From a bacterium (GTDB taxonomy: Bacteria; Bdellovibrionota_C; UBA2361; OMII01), in NCBI GenBank assembly GCA_017853915.1, contig JAFMIS010000149.1, positions 1 through 6,357 of the forward strand: a DNA stretch of 6,357 nt. Direction: 5' to 3'. Of this stretch, positions 1 through 6,179 are shown one piece after another; the stretch's first letter is position 1, and each line of letters begins with the position of its first letter. Made by a program: the position numbers and the translations under genes. Below the pieces are notes generated by a model that had not been told where the DNA came from, did no database searches, and saw only the letters and a list, made by a program, of their open reading frames with translations.

Positions 1-586
1 CCCCAAATAATTTCAGCCCCAGAACCGAAAGGGCATACACATCACTACTCATTGTTGCAGAAGCACCTTGGCCTAGCTCCGGGGGACGAAATATTTCATA
101 CCCCACTCCGCCGCTATCGGCCGAATCACCCACAAAACCGACGAAATAAAGCTTGCCCTCTGCATCCAACATGAAGCAATCATCAGATAGATTGCCGCAT
201 ACTACACCCCGGTCATGGACCGCTTTGAGCGCCATCGCCGCTTTTAGAAAACGAATAGACAACTCGCCCGCACTCGGCTCGTCAAAATTCATCTTCTTCA
301 CAGCGAGCTGTTGTAGGATCACAAAACCAACATTGGATTCGTCAAATCCGAATTTCTGGACTGGTCCCAGGGGAGATCGTGCCAGGGTTCTCACCCGTCT
401 ACAAAACCCCTCCCTCCGCTTATCATCCAGCGGCTGTTCTGTCATCCATAGCACACAATGCTTCTTGGCTTTTTTGTCGTACGCTTGATAGCCCACCGCG
501 CTAGGTATTCTACCGACAACGTGATCGATCGAATAAAAGGCCTCAATCGGACCATCCAAGATGACAGGCTGTCTCTTAAACAACAT
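1..586 (-). CDS. Protein-kinase-fold protein, probable pseudokinase (C-terminus cut by window edge)
   Basis: The frame opens at an ATG at 586 and stays open to the left edge, giving 195 residues of an incomplete protein. The layout of a Ser/Thr kinase domain is visible. A degenerate glycine-loop region lies near residues 23-37, a catalytic-loop counterpart (VCGNLSDDCF) at 129-138, an activation-segment end (FRPPEL, matching the APE motif) at 166-171, and a helix-F segment (SSDVYAL) at 180-186. Key residues are replaced: the VAIK lysine region reads CVLWM (44-48), HRD reads CGN (130-132), the metal-binding Asn position is Cys137, and DFG reads GFV (150-152). Known kinases use these residues for ATP binding and phosphotransfer, so I infer a non-catalytic pseudokinase acting as a scaffold or regulator. 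It begins 12 bases after sctV, in the same frame, with only a weak ribosome site (TAAGAA), which suggests coupling to sctV. Nothing can be said of domains beyond residue 195. Kinase fold: fairly sure; inactivity: likely; role: unknown. Confidence 0.78.
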   Translation of the reverse strand, partial: MLFKRQPVILDGPIEAFYSIDHVVGRIPSAVGYQAYDKKAKKHCVLWMTEQPLDDKRREGFCRRVRTLARSPLGPVQKFGFDESNVGFVILQQLAVKKMNFDEPSAGELSIRFLKAAMALKAVHDRGVVCGNLSDDCFMLDAEGKLYFVGFVGDSADSGGVGYEIFRPPELGQGASATMSSDVYALSVLGLKLFG

Positions 587-598
587 ATTCTTAAATTT

Positions 599-2692
599 CT
601 ATTGCCCCCTTACATGCCAGACACCAATCTGCATTACCGGGAAAGATGGATCAACTTCGTCGAGCGTTGTGACGAATACATTCAATCCACTCATTCTGAC
701 AAATGAGATCACTTTTTCTTTAACTTCGCGACTACAAAGGAGCGCAATCGGCAGAGTGCCCATATTTCGGGCCGGTCGTAAAAGCTGATGAATTCCCTGC
801 AAAAGGTTATCGTAGATGTCGGGGGCCATCGCGAGCGTGGTACTCCATCTGTCAGCTTCCGTTTCTTCGAAGTTGTGCTCAACATCCGGAGACAGAGTGA
901 TTATCGGCAGTGCGGGGACGTCTCCCACGAAACGCTTCACAATCTGCCGTCGTCGATTGGCTCGCACAAAATGCACAGCCTCTGCGATATCGACCGGAGT
1001 ACCCCCATCAAGGGTGATTCCCGAAGCCGCACAATACGCGGCTAGCGACTCAAGTATCGATCGAAAGTCGCGAATGCTTACACCCTGGCGCACTAATTCT
1101 TGGAGAATTTCGGTTAATTTGGGAACCGATACGAATTCGCGACCAAAACCATCGGCGATGAGCCCCGGGTACTTCTTTTCAATCAATCGAAGCTGAGAGT
1201 GAACGAATGTGACTGAAATGAACTCCTCCGGGTGATGCACACAGAAATGCCCAATCCGATGCGCAATCAACTCTAGGAACGAGTAGTACCTGATACTTGC
1301 CTCTTCAAGCATTCGGATAGTTTGCACGGAGTGCTCTACCCAAAAAACGCGATGACCGGAACGGGGGTGGTCCTCATCGCGCACAATTTTCAAACCAAGG
1401 AGGTCAGCCTGACAGCTTGACATCTCTACCAGTATACAGTTCGGGGGAACTTCTCCCGTTATCATATCCACGCCGTAGTAGCGCACTCGATACGTGGCAG
1501 GGGGCGCCAGTGGATCTCCGCGAACGAACAGCGACGGAAGCGTGATGCCGGTATCCTCCACAAACTCCTCACGGAAGGATCTCCACCGACTTGTATGCTC
1601 GGCAACCCGGGAACGATAGTCTTTGTATAAAATGGTACCATCCAGCTCGAGCAAAAGACGCCCATCGCCACCTTCACTCTCAGATGATCCCAACGGCCGC
1701 TCAGAGCGGTCTGAGTCAGATGCGGAATCGATACTTGTGCTCTGTCGCCCATGCCGTTTCACCCAGGCGCCAGCTACACTGAATGCCAGGGCAGCCAACA
1801 GAAAAGGAACAAGCGGTAAGCCTGGAACAAGAGCCATTCCGGTCAAGATAAAAGAGGTAATGAAAAGTGTCGTAGGTTGCGCGAAGAGTTGGTCGCTCAG
1901 ATCCGAGCTGAGGCTCGATTTCTCCGAAGATGCCACGCGAGTCACTATAATTCCCGCGCAGATCGATGTCAGCAAACTGGGAATTTGCGTTACAAGGCCA
2001 TCTCCGACGGTGAGAATGGTGTAGGTGTGTACAGCATTGTTGAAACTCATCCCCCCGTGGAGGCCCATGTACATACCACCCACGATATTGACGACTATGA
2101 TAAACAGCCCTGCTATCGCGTCTCCCTGCACAAACTTCATGGCACCATCCATGGAGCCATACAGTTGAGACTCTCGTCGCAATTCATCGCGTTTTCGCCG
2201 AGCTTCTTCTGCCGAGATAATTCCTGCTCGTGCGTCATTATCGATCATCATCTGTTTTCCAGGGAGCGCATCCAGAGCAAACTTGGCGGCAACTTCAGAG
2301 ACCCGATTTGCGCCACTAGAGATAACGATGAAATTAACCACGGTTACGATCGAGAATATGATTAACCCGACGACAATTTCTCCACGAATCAGGAAAATAC
2401 CAAAGGCTTCAATGACTCGACCGGCTTCTCCCTGACTGAGGATGAGCCGTGAGGAGGCAACATTGAGGCCCAGACGGAACAGAGTGCTCAAAAGCAAGAT
2501 AGAGGGGAACGTGTACAGGGCCCCCGAGTTCCCGACATACAAACCAACTACCAGCAGGAGGATCGCGAACGATAGGTTGGTGACCAGCAGTAGATCGAGA
2601 AGCGGCGTCGGCAACGGAACGATTAGCATCGCCGCTATGGCGACGACCAGCGTCATGAGCACTAAATCAGCGTAACTCACCCTTTGTGTCAT
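599..2692 (-). CDS. sctV: Type III secretion export-gate protein SctV (FHIPEP/FlhA family)
   Basis: This is a full-length 697-residue FHIPEP protein, the usual size for SctV/FlhA. Family members form the inner-membrane export gate, a nonameric ring that takes up substrates and couples the proton-motive force to export. The hydrophobic N-terminal half (about 10-312) starts with VPLPTPLLDLLLVTNL (25-40), followed by FRLGLNVASSRLIL (72-85). The conserved cytoplasmic FHIPEP loop has LDALPGKQ (140-147), LYGSMDGAMKFVQGDAIAG (177-195) and PSLLTSICAGIIVTR (238-252). A Ser/Asp-rich linker (about 313-344) leads to the soluble domain (345-697), which carries VRQGVSIRDFRSILESL (534-550). The short spacing in SQGEAGRVIEAFG (86-98), without the FlhA-type insertion I remember there, favours non-flagellar SctV, and no flagellar gene is nearby. 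Lys137 stands where FlhA has a conserved Arg. The start ATG overlaps the stop of a 7-codon frame (TAATG), 32 bases after tadC. The stop is TAG. Family: very sure; T3SS rather than flagellum: likely. Confidence 0.95.
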   Translation of the reverse strand: MTQRVSYADLVLMTLVVAIAAMLIVPLPTPLLDLLLVTNLSFAILLLVVGLYVGNSGALYTFPSILLLSTLFRLGLNVASSRLILSQGEAGRVIEAFGIFLIRGEIVVGLIIFSIVTVVNFIVISSGANRVSEVAAKFALDALPGKQMMIDNDARAGIISAEEARRKRDELRRESQLYGSMDGAMKFVQGDAIAGLFIIVVNIVGGMYMGLHGGMSFNNAVHTYTILTVGDGLVTQIPSLLTSICAGIIVTRVASSEKSSLSSDLSDQLFAQPTTLFITSFILTGMALVPGLPLVPFLLAALAFSVAGAWVKRHGRQSTSIDSASDSDRSERPLGSSESEGGDGRLLLELDGTILYKDYRSRVAEHTSRWRSFREEFVEDTGITLPSLFVRGDPLAPPATYRVRYYGVDMITGEVPPNCILVEMSSCQADLLGLKIVRDEDHPRSGHRVFWVEHSVQTIRMLEEASIRYYSFLELIAHRIGHFCVHHPEEFISVTFVHSQLRLIEKKYPGLIADGFGREFVSVPKLTEILQELVRQGVSIRDFRSILESLAAYCAASGITLDGGTPVDIAEAVHFVRANRRRQIVKRFVGDVPALPIITLSPDVEHNFEETEADRWSTTLAMAPDIYDNLLQGIHQLLRPARNMGTLPIALLCSREVKEKVISFVRMSGLNVFVTTLDEVDPSFPVMQIGVWHVRGQ

Positions 2693-2715
2693 TACCCCGC
2701 CCCCACGAGCCTCAT
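2692..2715 (-). promoter_or_regulatory. Spacer with 7-codon open frame overlapping the sctV start
   Basis: The 32-base gap between tadC and sctV is the longest between complete genes here. It contains an ATG (2713-2715) opening seven codons (M R L V G A G). These end in a TAA whose last base is the first base of the sctV ATG. The G-rich stretch just before that ATG (GGGGGCGGGG) is a poor Shine-Dalgarno match, so translation of sctV could depend on re-initiation or coupling. This is inference: a seven-codon frame can easily arise by chance, and I see no terminator hairpin in the gap. Confidence 0.2.
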
Positions 2716-2724
2716 ATTCTAGCT

Positions 2725-3639
2725 CTACTTCACTTTCATCACCTCGGAGCCTATTCCCAAAAACAACAACATCATGTACGCGGCGAACACCAGTGCTACT
2801 GGCCCCATCGCCTGCAGTTCCAATTTCCGAATACGCGCCTCGATTTTTGACTCCCGCTGAGTTGCTACTGCGTCAGCAAGGTCCTGGAGCTGTTTCGAGA
2901 TCTCACCTCCGAACTTCGCGACCTGCGCCAGGGCCATCATCACATGCTTCAACTCGGCATGACCGGAAGCTCGACCGATCTCAGTCAGAGCTTCCTCAAG
3001 CCCTACCCCCGATTTAACGTAAAATTGAGCATACTTGAGTAGCTCAGTCACTGGGTTATGGCTTTTTCGCTCATCAGACATCTGAACTATTTGAGACAGA
3101 CACGGTCCGATATCGAGTGAACTACTTACACCAATCGCTATCTGCTCAATCACAAGGGGCAGAAAATATGAAATATCCTCGTGTTGCTTTTTTTTCCAAC
3201 CCTCAAGAAGTTTCATCGGAATGTAAAATCCAGCAATCGCGCCGATCATTCCGCCGAGATATAGCATGTCGGCGCTCCCTGCGTAGACGCCGAACATGAC
3301 CCCTAGGATTCCAAAAACGGGAGGAGCCAGGGTTCGTTTCTGCAGGAAATCACGCCTTTCTGCGTTGGAAAGACGCCCGGCCATGAACAATTTTTCCTCG
3401 ACCGTGGGCTCTTTGCGCTTCTTTGTCGCCGAGATTTGCACGACAGCTGATGCATCTGATTCATATTTTCCATCATCGCCCTCAGCACTCTCAATGTCGT
3501 AGTGCAAATCCTGGCCGGCGGCCCGCAAGTCACCGCGACCAAAGCCTCTATTCCGTGCCCGAAGACTGAGGAAGAAATATCCGCCAGCTCCGAGGAGCAG
3601 GATCAGCAAGGCTATCAAAAGTAAGCTTTCTGGCTTCAT
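2725..3639 (-). CDS. tadC: TadC-like inner-membrane platform protein (T2SSF domain)
   Basis: This 304-residue membrane protein has the size and layout of TadC. It has an N-terminal membrane segment (about 5-24) and a hydrophilic, partly acidic stretch (about 27-103). Two adjacent membrane segments follow (about 105-141), then a T2SSF domain (about 155-275) and a final membrane segment (about 278-295). The T2SSF repeat is recognisable in ISYFLPLVIEQIAIGVS (156-172), in KSGVGLEEALTEIGRAS (209-225), and in the helix FGGEISKQLQDLADAVATQR (243-262). TadC pairs with TadB to form the inner-membrane platform driven by the CpaF/TadA ATPase. Full-length GspF/PilC proteins carry two T2SSF repeats. Here the repeats are split over two genes, as in Tad systems. 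It starts 7 bases after tadB with a weak ribosome site, which suggests translational coupling, and stops at TAG. The order cpaF-tadB-tadC supports the call. What is exported or assembled cannot be told. Confidence 0.88.
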   Translation of the reverse strand: MKPESLLLIALLILLLGAGGYFFLSLRARNRGFGRGDLRAAGQDLHYDIESAEGDDGKYESDASAVVQISATKKRKEPTVEEKLFMAGRLSNAERRDFLQKRTLAPPVFGILGVMFGVYAGSADMLYLGGMIGAIAGFYIPMKLLEGWKKKQHEDISYFLPLVIEQIAIGVSSSLDIGPCLSQIVQMSDERKSHNPVTELLKYAQFYVKSGVGLEEALTEIGRASGHAELKHVMMALAQVAKFGGEISKQLQDLADAVATQRESKIEARIRKLELQAMGPVALVFAAYMMLLFLGIGSEVMKVK

Positions 3640-3646
3640 GAGATCT

Positions 3647-4639
3647 CTATACCTTGAAGTCGGTCAGTTTATTCATCCACCAAACGCCCCCCAACATGAG
3701 ACACAGAGCGAATTGGGCATACGCGGTAAGAGACGGATTGGCCCAAACACCGACAACCATCTCTGGGGAACTTTTATAGATATAAAAATTAAGCCCAGCG
3801 ATCAGGAGAAGGATGAACCAGATCGAGCCACGGTGCATCGAGACAGCTGCACCTGCGGACATCTTGAACTGCTGGCGTTTTCGAACCTGCTTCGCGAGCC
3901 GATCGAGGGTTTCTGAGAGTGTTCCTCCAACCCGTTTGCTTAAAATGAGCGCCTGAACAAAGAGCTCCACTTCTGGATGAAAGACATCTTCGGCGAAGGA
4001 ACCTATCGACCGATCCTCGGGAACACCAACTCTTACTCGTTCCAGCATCAGCTCAACTTCTTGTTTCACAAGAGAGGTTTCCTCTAGATTGTCAGCAGCG
4101 GCTTGCAGGGCTTGAGTTGTGTTTAGGCCGGTTTTCAACATACCGACAACTGAGAGGAGAAATTGCGGAAAGTCCAAATCGAATTCCTTAACTCGCTGGT
4201 TTATCCTCTTGGTGATGATCCAATTAATAAAAATGGGACCAGCAAATAGCGCGGCGATTTGCAGGGGAGCCTTGAAAAACATCCGTGCTAGCAGGAAGGC
4301 CGAGAGGCTGATCACGATCTGGGCAAAACTATACACGTACGGGGGGAAATACTGCAGGCGTGCGTACCGCAATTTGGTCTGAAATGAAACTCCATGGATC
4401 TTTCGTTTGTCCTCATCTTCTGAGGACTGAGAATATCTCGAATGCGCCGTCTCAAATATATCAGCGACTTCGGAGTCAAAGTCATTGTACGTTCTCAATT
4501 CGTCTGACACGGCACGTAGGGAGCGACGAGAAGAGGTAGCGCCAGTTCCCATCGTCAAGACGCCTGAACGCAGGAGAAAGACGGCTGCTCCCAGGAGCAT
4601 AAGGCCACTCGCCGCTATGAGAGGAAGGACTGGCATCAC
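3647..4639 (-). CDS. tadB: TadB-like inner-membrane platform protein (T2SSF domain)
   Basis: This 330-residue protein has the TadB layout. A membrane segment lies at about 5-23, followed by a polar acidic region (about 35-85) and two membrane segments (about 100-120 and 124-143). The T2SSF domain spans about 155-265, and two C-terminal membrane segments lie at about 271-287 and 304-323. Family-typical stretches are FDLDFPQFLLSVVGMLKTGL (153-172) and ALILSKRVGGTLSETLDRLA (230-249), which holds the conserved RxGG-L-E-L pattern. With TadC it forms the inner-membrane base that the CpaF/TadA ATPase turns or remodels. The frame can begin at GTG (4639) or at the next codon, ATG (4636). A strong ribosome site (GGGAGGAG, 4646-4653) lies at good spacing for either and slightly favours GTG. 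Only two bases separate it from the cpaF stop, so the two genes are surely co-transcribed. The stop is TAG. Family: confident; which Tad-like machine it serves: unknown. Confidence 0.9.
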   Translation of the reverse strand: MMPVLPLIAASGLMLLGAAVFLLRSGVLTMGTGATSSRRSLRAVSDELRTYNDFDSEVADIFETAHSRYSQSSEDEDKRKIHGVSFQTKLRYARLQYFPPYVYSFAQIVISLSAFLLARMFFKAPLQIAALFAGPIFINWIITKRINQRVKEFDLDFPQFLLSVVGMLKTGLNTTQALQAAADNLEETSLVKQEVELMLERVRVGVPEDRSIGSFAEDVFHPEVELFVQALILSKRVGGTLSETLDRLAKQVRKRQQFKMSAGAAVSMHRGSIWFILLLIAGLNFYIYKSSPEMVVGVWANPSLTAYAQFALCLMLGGVWWMNKLTDFKV

Positions 4640-4641
4640 GG

Positions 4642-6171
4642 CTATCTCCTCCCTTTCTGAGTAGCGCCATCTGAGCCCCCGTCCCCGAAGGTCAACTCCG
4701 CAGGAGCTTCGCTCAAATTAACACCATCGTTCTTTAGTTGTTCGGCAAAGTTACTATTCCAGGAATCAACTCGCCATACCGGCCGGACCCCCTGCTTTAT
4801 TAGGGTAAACATCGGGCGTACTTGGATGACGCCCTCCACGAAATGTCCTACTTCAATTATCTCAGCGATTCTTGGTTTGCCTGTCGCCTTTTCACGAATA
4901 AGCCACACAACTGAGTCAACCGCCAACGCGATCTGTTGACGAATTATATCAATCGCGACTGACTTTTGGGCTCGTCCGAGAAGGCTTTCCAGTCGTACGA
5001 GGGTTTCTCTCGCGTTGCGCGCGTGAATCGTCGACATTCCAACATGACCGGTCTGGGCGCTCTCAAGAAATGCCTCAGCGGCAAAAGGGGTTCTCATCTC
5101 ACCCAGAATTACCCGGGTCGGCGTCATTCGCAGAGTGGTCTTGATATGCTCCTGAAGAGTCACCTCTCCAACACCCTCAGCATTTGGAGGACGGGATACC
5201 AGCGACCTGAAGTAAGGATGGCCAAAATTGAGCTCAGGAGTGTCCTCAACCGCAACGATCGATTCATCAGTACCAAACTGGGTAGCGAGGCATTTTATCA
5301 GGGTAGTTTTTCCTGTTCCGGTCTCACCGGCGACCATCATGGTAGCGAGTCCGGATCGAATAAGCGTCGCGAGATAATTCACGATAAGAGGGGGGGCTAC
5401 CTGATATTTGATGATGTTGTCGAGGGAGACCTCAGACATACGAGGCACTCGAATACACAACAGAGGCCCGCGCTGACCGCAGACACTCTCGTGAACGGCA
5501 CAAATTCGAATTCCATTTGAGAAAGACGCGTCAACTGTGTGCTGCTGAGTGCTCAGTGATTTGCCTAGTCTCAGGAGAAGCCGGTCGATGAATGTCGAAT
5601 ATGCCTGCGCGTTTGGCCACGACAGTCCCGTGGTCTCACTAATTTTTCCCCTTTGAAGAACCACAGTCTTATAGTCGTACACGTGGATATCGGTGACCTC
5701 TTTGTTGTCAACGAGCGGCTGCAGAACTCCCCATCCTACAAGGTCTTTCTGGAGAGCAATGATGACACTTGCCCGTTCCATATCATCAAGCGTCTCTCCT
5801 CGCTTCTTGATGACTCGGTCCACCGCCTGCGCAATCACCACTTCAGTTTTTGTGGCAGAGGCAAGCTGTTGCTGCATGGTGCTGTCACTGCCCAACTCTC
5901 GCCGCGCTTCTCGCATAACTGTGGAGGCAAGAGGCGACATCTCGGCGGACTGTTGAATTGGTGGTCGCGATGCTGCCGGGAGCGTTTCGGACCCTTTGGG
6001 CGCTTGAGTCACAGTTGGTCGCTCAGGTTTAGGAGCAGAACCCTGGGCTGGGGCGCTGATACTTGTAGCCGCATCTTCTGACATTGAGGTAGTCAGTTTT
6101 CGCTCCCGCTCCCCTCGCACTGAGAACATGCCACGAAGAGAGCTTGTATCACTGCGTTCCTTCCCACTCAT
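4642..6171 (-). CDS. cpaF: CpaF/TadA-type secretion ATPase (VirB11/GspE superfamily)
   Basis: This 509-residue cytoplasmic ATPase powers Tad pilus assembly or related secretion as a hexamer. Residues 1-105 are polar, Pro/Ser/Ala-rich and probably disordered. The N-terminal ATPase half (about 107-255) has LVGWGVLQPLVDNKEVTDIHV (144-164, shortened family motif) and VDASFSNGIRICAV (213-226), matching the CpaF motif around VDARLPDGSRV. The RecA-like half has Walker A GETGTGKTT (282-290), an Asp box VAVEDTPEL (306-314), Walker B RVILGEMR (353-360) and a His box TGHVGMSTIHARNA (374-387). Thirteen residues separate GEMR from TGH, one more than in the CpaF and VirB11 sequences I recall and closer to PilT, so this is a divergent member. 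All catalytic motifs are present, so it is probably active. The ATG at 6171 has a good ribosome site (GAGGA, 6175-6179). It is followed by tadB and tadC, its usual platform partners, and then unusually by sctV. The stop is TAG. Confidence 0.93.
   Translation of the reverse strand: MSGKERSDTSSLRGMFSVRGERERKLTTSMSEDAATSISAPAQGSAPKPERPTVTQAPKGSETLPAASRPPIQQSAEMSPLASTVMREARRELGSDSTMQQQLASATKTEVVIAQAVDRVIKKRGETLDDMERASVIIALQKDLVGWGVLQPLVDNKEVTDIHVYDYKTVVLQRGKISETTGLSWPNAQAYSTFIDRLLLRLGKSLSTQQHTVDASFSNGIRICAVHESVCGQRGPLLCIRVPRMSEVSLDNIIKYQVAPPLIVNYLATLIRSGLATMMVAGETGTGKTTLIKCLATQFGTDESIVAVEDTPELNFGHPYFRSLVSRPPNAEGVGEVTLQEHIKTTLRMTPTRVILGEMRTPFAAEAFLESAQTGHVGMSTIHARNARETLVRLESLLGRAQKSVAIDIIRQQIALAVDSVVWLIREKATGKPRIAEIIEVGHFVEGVIQVRPMFTLIKQGVRPVWRVDSWNSNFAEQLKNDGVNLSEAPAELTFGDGGSDGATQKGRR
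4646..4653 (-). promoter_or_regulatory. Ribosome binding site of tadB inside the cpaF 3' end
   Basis: GGGAGGAG on the minus strand lies in the last codons of cpaF. It is 6 bases before the GTG at 4639 and 9 before the ATG at 4636. It is the strongest Shine-Dalgarno match directly ahead of any start in this window. It supports a start at this GTG/ATG pair and tight coupling of tadB to cpaF. Confidence 0.7.
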
Positions 6172-6174
6172 ATT

Positions 6175-6179
6175 TCCTC
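6175..6179 (-). promoter_or_regulatory. Ribosome binding site of cpaF
   Basis: GAGGA on the minus strand, 3 bases from the ATG at 6171, overlaps the TGA (6178-6180) that closes the upstream frame. This decides the cpaF start and is a typical operon junction, where one gene's stop is embedded in the next gene's ribosome site. Confidence 0.65.

Noticed and set aside
153..488. 111-codon plus-strand open frame at the left end
   Set aside because: The opposite strand encodes recognisable kinase-fold motifs over the same stretch, continuous with the operon.
1877..2365. 162-codon plus-strand open frame
   Set aside because: It is antisense to the most conserved part of sctV, rich in His and Cys with no recognisable domain. 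Treated as a shadow.
599..2692. Flagellar FlhA instead of SctV
   Set aside because: There are no flagellar neighbours, and the shorter region around GEAGRVIEAFG looks like non-flagellar SctV. Not fully excluded without a tree.
2725..4639. PilC/GspF of a type IVa pilus or classic type II system, split by a frameshift
   Set aside because: Each gene has its own start and N-terminal membrane segment and a single T2SSF domain of normal Tad length. This is the normal TadB/TadC arrangement, not a broken gene.
599..4644. TAG reassigned to an amino acid
   Set aside because: Every protein reaches its normal family length exactly at its TAG, and after the cpaF TAG the same frame meets a TGA within two codons. 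Ordinary termination fits better.
4966..5520. 184-codon plus-strand open frame
   Set aside because: It lies wholly opposite the cpaF motor domain with its catalytic motifs, and its translation is basic and low in structure. It is a shadow of the real gene.
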